From: Vibrio stylophorae
GTDB lineage: Bacteria; Pseudomonadota; Gammaproteobacteria; Enterobacterales; Vibrionaceae
Assembly (NCBI RefSeq): GCF_921293875.1
Contig: NZ_CAKLDI010000001.1
Coordinates: 1,270,475-1,334,474 of the forward strand
Direction of reading: 5' to 3'
Length of the DNA stretch: 64,000 bases
In this document: positions 1-7,478 of the stretch, one piece after another
Position numbering within the stretch: the stretch's first letter is position 1
How the letters are laid out: every line of letters starts with the position of its first letter
Position numbers and translations under genes: made by a program
Notes under the pieces: model-generated
What the model was told of the DNA's origin: nothing
The model's database searches: none
The model's input: the letters and a program-made list of their open reading frames with translations, nothing else

Positions 1-422
1 TGATGCCGATCAAACCTGTGATGCCCAGCTTAAAAGCACCAAAGCCTTCCAACTTTAGTCCCAATGCCACGGTATCTGTGCTGGCGAATGTTGCACCGGG
101 TAATAGTTATACTGCGCCTGTGAATACTGGGGTTGCGGCCATTGCTGTGGGGCAAATTCAACCAAGTCAGCGCGCCATTCCTATGTATCCAAGGCAAGCA
201 AGCCGCCGCGGCATCGAAGGCTATGTCAAACTTGGCTTTAGCATCGATGAAGATGGCCGCGCGGTGGATATTCAAGTGATTGAGGCACAACCCAGAAATA
301 TTTTTAATCGCTCGGCAATTCAGGCATTGAAGCGCTCACGTTTTCCTGTCACGCGTTTGGATGAGCAAGCGGTGGTGGTGCCGAATCAGGTTCAGGTTTA
401 TGAATACAAATTGGAAAAATAA
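1..422 (+). CDS. tonB2: TonB2-type energy transducer, C-terminal part (5' end outside window)
   Basis: Only the last ~140 residues are inside the window; the frame is open to the left edge, so the start lies upstream. A Pro-rich linker is followed by a TonB C-terminal domain: an 'AIPMYPRQA' entry motif, then 'GYVKLGFSIDEDGR' and a helix 'NRSAIQALKRSRF'. TonB proteins span the periplasm and pass proton-motive energy from ExbB/ExbD to outer-membrane receptors for iron complexes and similar ligands. The short domain and the TPR gene that overlaps its end match the Vibrio TonB2 cluster (ttpC-exbB2-exbD2-tonB2-TPR), which is why I prefer tonB2. The 23-nt overlap with the next gene suggests translational coupling. 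Confidence 0.85.
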   Translation, partial: MPIKPVMPSLKAPKPSNFSPNATVSVLANVAPGNSYTAPVNTGVAAIAVGQIQPSQRAIPMYPRQASRRGIEGYVKLGFSIDEDGRAVDIQVIEAQPRNIFNRSAIQALKRSRFPVTRLDEQAVVVPNQVQVYEYKLEK

Positions 423-1584
423 GCTTTATTGCCTGCTGTGTTGTGTATTTTTAGCCTTGCCTGTCATGGCCAAAAACTTATCGCCAGCCTTGGCAAAAAA
501 GCTCAATGACACCCAGCTCGCACTGGAGAAAAAAGACTATCAACGCGCGCAAGCACTGCTTGGGCAAACACCACCAAGCAGTGAGTTTGAGCAAGCGTGG
601 TGGTGGCGTATGCGCGGCGCTGTGGCTCAGCATCAAAATCAGCCAGCCTTAGCTTTGGATTATTTTCAAAAATCCGCATTGCTCAATCAGTTTGACGCTA
701 CGCCGATGCGACAGCTGTATCAGCTGGTGGGGGATTTATCCCTGAATCAAGAAAAGTACGACCAAGCGATTCGTGCTTATCGCGCTGCCAATGCTATTGA
801 ACCGCGTTACGCTGCATGGCGCGGTTTGGCACTTAGCCATTATATGAAAGCGGACTATCCGGCCACTGTCACTGCGGCGAAAAAAGCGATTGCCGGTCAT
901 CCATCCCCTGAAAAAAGTGTATTTGAAGTATTACTTGCGGCGCAGTATGAGACACGCAATTGGCCGGGTGTGGTGAAAACCACACAAGCGCTTTTAGCGC
1001 GGTATCCTGCGCAAGTCGATTGGTATTTGCAGCAAGCACAGGGCTGGCAATATCAGGGCCGATTAAAAGAAGCGACTGCAAGCTTGTTGACGGCGCGCGA
1101 GCAACAGTTACTCACGCAGGCCAGTTATTGGCGCTGGCTGGCTTATTTACAGCAACAATCAGGTGCACCTCTTCGCGGCGCCGAAACACTTGAGCTTGGA
1201 TTAAAGCAGGGCGTGATTGCAAAAAATGTCGAAAGTCAGCGTATGTTGCTCAGCTATTATCAGCTAGCCAAAGCGTGGCAACGCGCAGAAGCGCCCCTGA
1301 GGTGGTTGATTGCCCAGCAAGGCAAAGGGAAAGATCGTCGCACATTGATTGAAATGAGGCTCACTGCACGAGATTGGCAAGGCGCGCTGAAAGCTGCTTA
1401 TCAGGCTGAAAAAGCCGGCGTCTCATTTAGCGAATCCTTGTGGTTAAACCTAGGCTTTGCCGCGAATGAAATGGCTGATCAAGCGGCGCAGCGCTGGGCT
1501 TATCAAGGTGTTTTGGCTATAAATCCAGAATCAAAAATAGCGCGTCAGCAAATAGCGATACTGGATGGACGCTTAAAAAGTTAA
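400..1584 (+). CDS. Exported TPR-repeat protein of the TonB2 operon
   Basis: A 394-residue protein with a Sec signal peptide (MNTNWKNKLYCLLCCVFLAL, cleavage after ~VMA) and then Ala/Leu/Tyr-rich helical repeats typical of TPRs, e.g. 'ALDYFQKSALLNQFDAT' and 'YDQAIRAYRAANAIEPRYA'. The frame is open further upstream, but the ATG at 400 puts the signal peptide at the N-terminus and overlaps tonB2 by 23 nt, so it is the preferred start. TPR proteins act as assembly or docking scaffolds. In vibrios a TPR gene sits at this place in the TonB2 operon and is thought to be periplasmic (family knowledge); its exact role is not clear from sequence. A terminator follows about 35 nt after the stop. Confidence 0.85.
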   Translation: MNTNWKNKLYCLLCCVFLALPVMAKNLSPALAKKLNDTQLALEKKDYQRAQALLGQTPPSSEFEQAWWWRMRGAVAQHQNQPALALDYFQKSALLNQFDATPMRQLYQLVGDLSLNQEKYDQAIRAYRAANAIEPRYAAWRGLALSHYMKADYPATVTAAKKAIAGHPSPEKSVFEVLLAAQYETRNWPGVVKTTQALLARYPAQVDWYLQQAQGWQYQGRLKEATASLLTAREQQLLTQASYWRWLAYLQQQSGAPLRGAETLELGLKQGVIAKNVESQRMLLSYYQLAKAWQRAEAPLRWLIAQQGKGKDRRTLIEMRLTARDWQGALKAAYQAEKAGVSFSESLWLNLGFAANEMADQAAQRWAYQGVLAINPESKIARQQIAILDGRLKS

Positions 1585-1620
1585 CTGATAAATCCGTTTA
1601 ATCGCTTGTCACAGATAAAG

Positions 1621-1648
1621 AAAAAGCCACGTTATGCGTGGCTTTTTT
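1621..1648. terminator. Bidirectional Rho-independent terminator
   Basis: GCCACG/CGTGGC stem with a short TTATG loop, flanked by an A-run on the left and a T-run on the right, between the convergent TPR and cls genes. It can serve both strands. Confidence 0.85.
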
Positions 1649-1672
1649 ATGCGCGTTATTTTCTGTTGAATC

Positions 1673-1708
1673 GCTTTATCGCTTTATCGCTTTATCGCTT
1701 TATCGCTT
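1673..1708. repeat. Octamer tandem repeat GCTTTATC, ~4.5 copies
   Basis: Four perfect head-to-tail copies of GCTTTATC (1673, 1681, 1689, 1697) plus a half copy running into the stop codon of cls at 1707-1709. It lies between the shared terminator and the end of cls. Perfect short repeats like this can change copy number by replication slippage. Confidence 0.95.
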
Positions 1709-3170
1709 AGAGCAGGGGACCAAACAGGTAGAAGAACTGCTCAATGGGACGACAGACAAAATTGCGCTTTTTCCATGTCGTCAATTCAATGGGATTGGCT
1801 TGGGTTAAATATTCTTGCTGCACTGCGCACACGGTGGCACAAAACTCAGGGTCGTCCACCGCTAAGGTGACTTCAAAGTTAAGCCAGAAGCTGCGCATAT
1901 CCAGATTCACCGTCCCGATAAAGCAATGGCTTTGGTCAATCATAACGCTCTTGGTATGCAATAAGCCGCCATAGAAGCGGTAAATATCGACGCCTGCATC
2001 CATCAGCTCTTCAAAAAATGAACGGCTGGCCCATTCCACCATTAAGGAGTCATTCTTATCTGGAATGATCAGCGTGACTTTGACGCCGCGCTGGGCTGCA
2101 GTTTTCATTGCTTGCAGCATATTTTCACTGGGCACAAAGTAGGGGGTGGTGATGGTAATACTGTGCTTGGCTTGATAGATACTCAGCAGTAGCGCTTGAT
2201 GAATAATACCATCTGGCATACCAGGACCCGATGGGATCACCTGCACCGAATGGTTGGCATGAGGGTGAACTTGGCTATTGGTGGGGCAAACGGGCAACAT
2301 TGGTAGGTTGCGCTTGCCCGTTTCTACTTCCCAATCCCAGGCTTGAATACAGTTCAGGAGGGGGACCACAGGGCCTGTGATACGCATCATCACATCGACC
2401 CATTGACCAACGCCGGCATTTTGTTTGAAAAAGCGAGGGTCAACCAGATTCATCGAGCCGGTATAACCCACTTGATTATCAATCACCACAATTTTGCGAT
2501 GAAGGCGAATATCTAAGCGGCGGAAAAACATACGAAATGGGCTGACCGCTAGCGCTTCAACCAGCTCAATACCGGCATCTCGCATCACATCAGGCCAATG
2601 GCTTTTAAAGAACTCTCGGCTACCGGCGGAGTCGAGCAAAATGCGCACATCAACACCGCGTCGCGCAGCCTGAATACAAGATTGCGCCACACTATCGGCA
2701 AGACCGCCCGGATGCCAAATATAAAATTCCAAATACACACTGCTTTCGGCTTGATTGATATCGGCGCATAGGGACCGCAAAATATCTTCCGGCGTGTTGT
2801 GCAACGTTAATTGGTTTAGGGTGAGACTCGGGATCCCTAATCGCGCCTGACATAATTGGTGCACCGCGCGTATATCGCTGTGTTTGCGCATCGGTGAATG
2901 CTGCGTGCATTCAGCCAAGGTTCGAAACCAATTTTCATAGGGCGAAAACATCTGCTTTGCGCGAACGGCTCGCTTGTTGCCTAGCTTGAGTTCACCAAAG
3001 AGAAGATAGATCACCACACCAAACACTGGAATGATGTAAATGATTAAAAGCCAAGCGACGGATACACCCACAGCGCGGCGTTTGAGTACCACGCGAATGG
3101 TGACGGACGCCACGGTGAGCCAATACAGAATCAGCAGCGCAGAGATAAGAAATTGATAGAACTGAGACAT
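1707..3170 (-). CDS. cls: Cardiolipin synthase (ClsA type)
   Basis: A 487-residue inner-membrane phospholipase D-superfamily enzyme that condenses two phosphatidylglycerols to cardiolipin plus glycerol. Two N-terminal membrane segments (about residues 5-30 and 38-60) match the ClsA layout. Both HKD motifs are intact: HRKIVVID near residue 225 and HTKSVMID near 406, each followed by the usual G-S/T-x-N-L/V block. The ATG at 3170 is chosen over a TTG one codon upstream because an AAGG Shine-Dalgarno sits 6 nt before it. Length matches ClsA (~486). The stop codon abuts an octamer tandem repeat. It stands as a single gene, convergent with the TPR gene. Confidence 0.93.
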   Translation of the reverse strand: MSQFYQFLISALLILYWLTVASVTIRVVLKRRAVGVSVAWLLIIYIIPVFGVVIYLLFGELKLGNKRAVRAKQMFSPYENWFRTLAECTQHSPMRKHSDIRAVHQLCQARLGIPSLTLNQLTLHNTPEDILRSLCADINQAESSVYLEFYIWHPGGLADSVAQSCIQAARRGVDVRILLDSAGSREFFKSHWPDVMRDAGIELVEALAVSPFRMFFRRLDIRLHRKIVVIDNQVGYTGSMNLVDPRFFKQNAGVGQWVDVMMRITGPVVPLLNCIQAWDWEVETGKRNLPMLPVCPTNSQVHPHANHSVQVIPSGPGMPDGIIHQALLLSIYQAKHSITITTPYFVPSENMLQAMKTAAQRGVKVTLIIPDKNDSLMVEWASRSFFEELMDAGVDIYRFYGGLLHTKSVMIDQSHCFIGTVNLDMRSFWLNFEVTLAVDDPEFCATVCAVQQEYLTQANPIELTTWKKRNFVCRPIEQFFYLFGPLL

Positions 3171-3487
3171 CAAGTGCCTTTTTTAAAATGATGGTGATCA
3201 AAGACAACTGCATCTTAGCGCAATGCAATTGAGACTGTCAGGTAAAAGCAAGGTTCAATGCGTTTTGAACCGTAACATGAAATGATCGATTTGGTGTTTT
3301 TTTCAGCAAGAGGTGACGAAAATAGGAAAAAGTCGCCATTTTATAGATAAAAATAGCGCCTCTGCTTCACATTGTAATCACAACCTGTTTTACTAGCCAT
3401 CCTATGAATACCAAAAGATATTTCTCATGCTGTAAAATATTTTTTACATGCGTGATGCTAAATACCTCACAATACATGGAATGATAT

Positions 3488-4831
3488 ATGGCAAGTAGTT
3501 CACGCGGACAGTTCACCACTCGGTTGGGCTTCATCTTAGCAGCAGCAGGATCAGCTGTTGGCCTAGGAAACATTTGGGGCTTTCCAACCAATACCGCAGA
3601 AAATGGTGGCGGGGCATTTCTTCTTATTTATTTGGCAATGGTGGTGCTGATTGCATTCCCTATGTTGGTGGCCGAATTAACCATTGGTCGTTATGGCCAA
3701 TCCAACCCTATTGGTACACTGAAGAAAATTTGGAACGGTAAACCAGTGATTGCAATCATCTTAGGTGTCATTGCAATGATTGCTGCTTCTTTGATTTTGA
3801 GCTTCTACTCTGTTTTAGCGGGTTGGCTTGCAGGCCATGCCATCGCCCCTGTTTTAGAGCTCGTGAGTCTAGATAGCGCCGCTAAATGGTTGGTGACTGA
3901 GACGCTTGCGCGCAATATGTTTTTAACCGCGCTGTTTTCTTTGATGACAATTTATGTCGTTCAGCGCGGCGTTGCTGACGGGATTGAAAAATGGTCAACC
4001 CGCTTGATGCCTGTACTGTTTATTCTGTTCTTCGTAATGATTGCGTATATCTTCACGCAAGATGGGGCTGTGAAGGGTTTGAAGATGTATCTGATCCCTG
4101 ACTTTTCGCACATCTCGCCGAAATTGATCATCGATGCTATGGGCCAAGCCTTCTTCTCGCTTTCATTGGGTGTGGGCACCATGATGGTTTATGGCTCTTA
4201 CCTGAAAAAAGATGCCAACATACCGAAAACTGCAGGCCAAGTGGCAGCCATCGACACTGGTGTTGCGTTGACGGCAGGTTTGCTAATTTTGCCTGCGATG
4301 ACTGTGGCGCAGCACAACGGTGTGCAGATTTTCAATGATAGCGGCGAGCTGCTTTCCTCTGGTGCCTTAGTTTTTTCTGTGTTGCCAAACATGTTCGAAA
4401 CCATGGGGACGGCAGGTTTGTTCTTAGCTGCGATGTTCTTCGTTCTTATGGTGATTGCGGCGCTGACTTCATCCATTTCAATGCTCGAAGTCCCTGTGTC
4501 TTGTGCGCAAGAAGAGCTTAATAGTGATCGCTCTATTGCCACGTGGGTGATTGGTGGTGCGATCATGCTGCTTAGCTTTGTGATTTGTGCCAATACTGGC
4601 ACCTTGATCGACTTGGTCGCATTGGTTTCGACTGTGTATATGCAGCCGCTGCTAGGTGCTGCGTGGGCGATTGTGCTGGGCTGGGTTTGGCATCGTAATG
4701 GTGTGCTCAAAGAGCTTCAGCAGGGTAATCCGGAGATTGAAAATGGTCTGTTTTGGAAGATTTGGCCTTGGTACGTCCGTTTCGTCTGTCCAATTGCAAT
4801 CTTCGCAATCTTCGCATTACCATTTGTATAA
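3488..4831 (+). CDS. Sodium:neurotransmitter symporter family (NSS/SNF) transporter
   Basis: A 447-residue polytopic inner-membrane protein of the LeuT/TnaT family, driven by Na+ and probably carrying an amino acid. TM1 holds the family signature GSAVGLGNIWGFP, including the unwound Gly/Asn stretch that binds Na+ and substrate, followed by 'ENGGGAF'. The Arg that forms the external gate in LeuT (R30 in FLRFP) is Gly here (IWGFP), which marks a sub-branch. I count about 11 hydrophobic segments. Weak GGA ribosome site before ATG. A strong terminator follows directly, so it is monocistronic. Substrate cannot be assigned. Confidence 0.88.
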   Translation: MASSSRGQFTTRLGFILAAAGSAVGLGNIWGFPTNTAENGGGAFLLIYLAMVVLIAFPMLVAELTIGRYGQSNPIGTLKKIWNGKPVIAIILGVIAMIAASLILSFYSVLAGWLAGHAIAPVLELVSLDSAAKWLVTETLARNMFLTALFSLMTIYVVQRGVADGIEKWSTRLMPVLFILFFVMIAYIFTQDGAVKGLKMYLIPDFSHISPKLIIDAMGQAFFSLSLGVGTMMVYGSYLKKDANIPKTAGQVAAIDTGVALTAGLLILPAMTVAQHNGVQIFNDSGELLSSGALVFSVLPNMFETMGTAGLFLAAMFFVLMVIAALTSSISMLEVPVSCAQEELNSDRSIATWVIGGAIMLLSFVICANTGTLIDLVALVSTVYMQPLLGAAWAIVLGWVWHRNGVLKELQQGNPEIENGLFWKIWPWYVRFVCPIAIFAIFALPFV

Positions 4832-4845
4832 TTGATATCTGTACT

Positions 4846-4873
4846 AAAAAGGCAGCCATTGGCTGCCTTTTTT
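4846..4873 (+). terminator. Rho-independent terminator of the NSS transporter gene
   Basis: AAAAAGGCAGCC-ATT-GGCTGCCTTTTTT: perfect stem plus T-run 15 nt after the stop codon. Confidence 0.9.
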
Positions 4874-4958
4874 ATTTTATTTCATTACCTTAGATTGCAG
4901 TTGTTCTCTTTTTCTGATGTAAAATAGCGGCGATATTGGGCATAAAAAAGAGGATGAG

Positions 4959-5525
4959 ATGCCAGAAACAGCTGCGTGTGGATATAAGCAATATACAGAG
5001 TGTCTTAATGATTTGATGGACTACTTTATTCTGACGGATATTGAGGGACTGACGACTTACCAAGAGGAAGAGGGGCTGCAAGCTGATCTCTTGACTGAGT
5101 TTACCAGTAATGAAAGTGGTGACTGCGCGGTGGAATCGGGTGTCATGGTACCTTTAGCTGGCATTGAGAATTACCCCTATATCCTGTATTTCAACCTAGG
5201 TGTACATTCTGTTTTTGAACAGCGACATAGTGATCTGCAACATCGCCAATCTGGGTATGTGCTGCAGGTCGTCAGTGGTCGTGTTTATCTTCTCACCATG
5301 CCACTATTGCGTGATTGGCCGACCTTAAGTGCAGTGGTTGTAGCACATAAGCCTTATTTAGATATCGCTAACGGTTGGTACCAAGTAACCGTTCATATCG
5401 GCGAGACTCAGCAAGAGTCTGGCTGGGAGCCTACCTTAGAATTTATGTTTGAGCCTGTGGCGCAAAAGCCCGCGCTAAAGGCGGATATTAACTATCGCTA
5501 TGGCATTGATGCGCGAGAATATTAG
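4959..5525 (+). CDS. Uncharacterised cytoplasmic protein, 188 aa
   Basis: I do not recognise a family. The protein is acidic and soluble, without signal peptide or membrane segment. The N-terminal third is helical with Cys at positions 7 and 15; the middle and C-terminal parts alternate hydrophobic strands ('ENYPYILYFNLGVHS', 'YVLQVVSGRVYLLTMPL', 'WYQVTVHIGE') and look like a beta-rich fold. The start is supported by AGAGGA 5 nt before ATG. It sits alone between two terminators and converges on a tiny basic gene on the opposite strand. Confidence 0.7.
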   Translation: MPETAACGYKQYTECLNDLMDYFILTDIEGLTTYQEEEGLQADLLTEFTSNESGDCAVESGVMVPLAGIENYPYILYFNLGVHSVFEQRHSDLQHRQSGYVLQVVSGRVYLLTMPLLRDWPTLSAVVVAHKPYLDIANGWYQVTVHIGETQQESGWEPTLEFMFEPVAQKPALKADINYRYGIDAREY

Positions 5526-5554
5526 CGTGTTATCTCAGTGTATAGCAGACATAA

Positions 5555-5578
5555 AAAACCCCGCTTGGCGGGGTTACT
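5555..5578. terminator. Terminator between convergent genes
   Basis: AACCCCGC-TTG-GCGGGGTT stem. The T-run is best on the minus strand (TTTTTTAT), serving the small gene at 5580-5696; the plus strand has an interrupted T-run for the 188-residue gene. Confidence 0.85.
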
Positions 5579-5579
5579 T

Positions 5580-5696
5580 TTACTTCGCGTCAGATTTTTC
5601 TGGCTGAGGTTCTTCTTTGCGCTTGAAGCGCGTTGGTTTATAGCCGTGACGAACACGTGAACTCGTAGGGCGTGAATGAAAACCAACTGGTCTCAT
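5580..5696 (-). CDS. Small basic protein, 38 aa, not recognised
   Basis: A short frame beginning ATGAGACCAGTTGG on the minus strand and encoding 38 residues rich in Arg/Lys and Ser/Pro/His; it starts MRPVGFHSRPTSSRVRHG and ends in an acidic/Lys tail with EPQPEKSDAK. It lies directly upstream of a minus-strand terminator, and a modest GAG lies ~9 nt before the ATG. Composition resembles nucleic-acid- or ribosome-binding small proteins, but I assign no function. The terminator placement and the coding-like, low-AT codon use in an otherwise AT-rich gap are the arguments that it is real. Confidence 0.55.
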   Translation of the reverse strand: MRPVGFHSRPTSSRVRHGYKPTRFKRKEEPQPEKSDAK

Positions 5697-6288
5697 ATTA
5701 TTTTTCTCATTCCGGAACAGGGACAGGATGTGCTATCAGAGGTTGGATTTCACATGCAATCTCTTGAAGCGATTCCAGTGTAACGTGCCCTTGCTTTTTT
5801 TCGCAATCCTGTACAGCACAAAATGCTGCTATGTGAAAACAAAGTCTATTGAAGGTCTTTTAATAGCAAAAAGTTATTAGCATTCAATACCCACAACATA
5901 AAGATGGTCTAATTCATGCTTTGTGCTTGCGCGTAAACCCTCGTGAAATGGGGAGCTAGTTCACATTGCGTGAATGGCCTCCATTTTATAAACCCATTTA
6001 TTCCAAAATGAAAGAGGTATCTCGTCAGTGACTTGTCAGTGCTTAAGTCACTGACGAGATGCAGCGGGTTGTGTTTACTTCGATACCGGTTCTCATATGG
6101 AAAGCTGCATGCTTTTCTCGTCTTTCTCACAAAAGTAAGCGTAATGCGCGAGCTTTTTTGATTGCGGTGTGATTGGTTACGAGAAATTGTTTTCTTATTT
6201 TTAATATCTGCTAGTGGTGATTGTTTTCATTGTTATATATGACGCTGATTGAATGCGCTTTAACCCTCAATTTCAAAAGGCGGTAGAG
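5697..6288. other. 592-bp AT-rich intergenic region
   Basis: No convincing coding sequence. It probably carries the promoter of the small minus-strand gene at its left and of the membrane-protein gene at its right. Its one clear structure is a perfect 16-bp inverted repeat at 6019-6060, listed separately. Confidence 0.6.
6019..6060. repeat. Perfect 16-bp inverted repeat with 10-nt spacer
   Basis: Arms ATCTCGTCAGTGACTT (6019-6034) and AAGTCACTGACGAGAT (6045-6060) are exact reverse complements. The spacer GTCAGTGCTT repeats the GTCAGTG core a third time. No T-run follows on either strand, so it is not an ordinary terminator. Candidates are a protein-binding site, a structured RNA or the scar of a mobile element. 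Confidence 0.9.
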
Positions 6289-6792
6289 ATGAAAGCAAGT
6301 CATTATGGTGCGGTATTGGTTCGGTTATTTGCTATGGCTCTGGCTTATCATGCTTTAGATCGGCTGACACTTATGATGCTGATGGGATTTGATAATATTA
6401 ACTATCACAATGTTTGGAATATGTTTGTCTATCCCCTCATTCCAATCGTGATCGCCTTACTGCTTTGGTTTTTTCCGCTGACAGTATCTCAGTTTCTAGT
6501 TCGAGAGGATTTTGATCATCAAGTGGAGCTCATGAGTGTCGGTACCATTTTGATGGTGTTGCTATTGGCTGTTGGTATTTTTCTTTTGTATCACGCCATC
6601 ATGAATGCACTATATTGGGTGGTCGTATTGCCATATCGCACACAGCTGGATGAATATGGTGTACCGGCGATCTCCTTTAGTCCTTTTGATATATCAAATA
6701 TGATCGTAGCGGGTCTTGAATTGATTGTGTCTTTGTTACTGGTGTTTCGAGCGCGCTACTTTGCTCGATTGCTTCTTCGTGTTGTCCGTTGA
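6289..6792 (+). CDS. Uncharacterised inner-membrane protein, 167 aa
   Basis: A small polytopic membrane protein of no family I recognise, with about four hydrophobic segments: 'AVLVRLFAMALAYHAL', 'MFVYPLIPIVIALLLWFF', 'VGTILMVLLLAVGIFLLYHA' and 'MIVAGLELIVSLLLVF'. The C-terminus is basic (RARYFARLLLRVVR), suggesting a cytoplasmic tail. An in-frame ATG at 6253 exists but has no ribosome site; the ATG at 6289 is preceded by AAAGGCGG. Monocistronic, with its own terminator at 6811-6834, just before an IS200-type element. Confidence 0.68.
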   Translation: MKASHYGAVLVRLFAMALAYHALDRLTLMMLMGFDNINYHNVWNMFVYPLIPIVIALLLWFFPLTVSQFLVREDFDHQVELMSVGTILMVLLLAVGIFLLYHAIMNALYWVVVLPYRTQLDEYGVPAISFSPFDISNMIVAGLELIVSLLLVFRARYFARLLLRVVR

Positions 6793-6810
6793 TGACGCTC
6801 GCATTGTATT

Positions 6811-6835
6811 AAAAAGGCCGCAATCGCGGCCTTTT
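6811..6835 (+). terminator. Terminator of the 167-aa membrane protein gene
   Basis: AAAAAGGCCGC-AATC-GCGGCCTTTT hairpin with short T-run, 20 nt after the stop. Confidence 0.85.
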
Positions 6836-6921
6836 GTTGTCATCCCTAAACCACCGCCTATGGCGGTGGTGATTGTCCCTTAGGGCTATTGCCCGTAGAA
6901 GTGCCCATGCTAGAAGAAAAG

Positions 6922-6944
6922 CTCTTATTCACCATAAGTAAGAG
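6922..6944 (+). promoter_or_regulatory. Hairpin sequestering the tnpA ribosome-binding site
   Basis: CTCTTA (6922-6927) pairs with TAAGAG (6939-6944), the latter containing most of the AAGAGG Shine-Dalgarno of tnpA. IS200 elements are known to hold transposase translation down with such a 5' hairpin. Confidence 0.55.
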
Positions 6945-6956
6945 GTTTCAATTAAC

Positions 6957-7394
6957 ATGGGCGATTACAGAAGTTCATCACATGTGTACTGGCGTTGTAA
7001 ATATCATATCGTATGGACACCAAAGTACCGTTTTAAGATTTTGAAGGGCAATGTAGGTAAGGAGCTTTATAGGTCGATTTACATTCTCTGCAACATGAAA
7101 GATTGCGAAGTTTTAGAGCTAAATGTGCAAGAAGACCACGTGCATTTAGTCGCAATCGTCCCACCGAAAGTATCCATATCGACGTTAATGGGCATCCTGA
7201 AGGGAAGAAGTGCAATTAGGCTTTTCAATAAATTTCCTCATATAAGGAAAAAGCTCTGGGGTAATCATTTTTGGTCTAGAGGTTACTTCGTAGATACGGT
7301 AGGTGTGAACGAAGAAATAATTAGACGGTATGTGAGACATCAAGATAAGAAAGAGCTGGAGTATGAGAAACAGCTTGAGTTGTTGAGAGATTAG
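6957..7394 (+). CDS. tnpA: IS200/IS605-family TnpA transposase (Y1, HUH)
   Basis: 145 residues, the usual length for IS200-type TnpA. The HUH metal-binding motif is HVH at residues 61-63 within 'EDHVHLV', and the catalytic tyrosine is most likely Y125 in 'RRYVRHQ'. The N-terminal 'YWRCKYHIVWTPKYR' is the standard opening of the family. Nothing is missing, so the element may be active. The enzyme cuts and rejoins single-stranded DNA through a 5' phosphotyrosine link. No tnpB accompanies it, as expected for IS200. The ribosome site AAGAGG lies 11 nt upstream of ATG within a hairpin. Confidence 0.95.
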   Translation: MGDYRSSSHVYWRCKYHIVWTPKYRFKILKGNVGKELYRSIYILCNMKDCEVLELNVQEDHVHLVAIVPPKVSISTLMGILKGRSAIRLFNKFPHIRKKLWGNHFWSRGYFVDTVGVNEEIIRRYVRHQDKKELEYEKQLELLRD

Positions 7395-7430
7395 CAGCGA
7401 GATCGCCCCCTTCTAGGGGGCTGATACTAA

Positions 7431-7463
7431 AACCGCCTTCTAAGAAGGCGGTTTTTTATTTTT
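7431..7463. terminator. Hairpin-terminator at the right end of the IS, shared with the permease gene
   Basis: AAACCGCCTT-CTAAG-AAGGCGGTTT with T6AT5 on the plus strand and a shorter TTTT on the minus strand. It may be the IS right-end hairpin, the terminator of the convergent permease gene, or both. Confidence 0.7.
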
Positions 7464-7478
7464 ATATCTAGAGATATT

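Larger units (their letters stand above)
6841..7466 (+). mobile_element. IS200/IS605-family insertion sequence (single tnpA, IS1004-like)
   Basis: A roughly 0.6-kb element holding one Y1 transposase gene. The left end has the hairpin ACCACCGCC-TAT-GGCGGTGGT (6850-6870). The right end has GCCCCC-TTCTA-GGGGGC (7406-7422) and a second hairpin AAACCGCCTT-CTAAG-AAGGCGGTTT (7431-7455) followed by a T-run. IS200 elements transpose as single strands, recognise end hairpins and leave no target duplication, so exact borders cannot be read from one copy; the limits are estimates. It lies harmlessly between a terminator and the 3' end of the permease gene. Resemblance to IS1004 of Vibrio is from memory. 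Confidence 0.8.

Noticed and set aside
4198-4710. 170-residue minus-strand frame inside the NSS transporter gene
   Set aside because: A shadow of the coding strand with a Ser/Thr/Ala-rich composition; no family resemblance.
5909-6130. 73-residue minus-strand frame in the 5.7-6.3 kb gap
   Set aside because: No ribosome site, no coding-like composition, and it spans the 16-bp inverted repeat, so it is probably non-coding.
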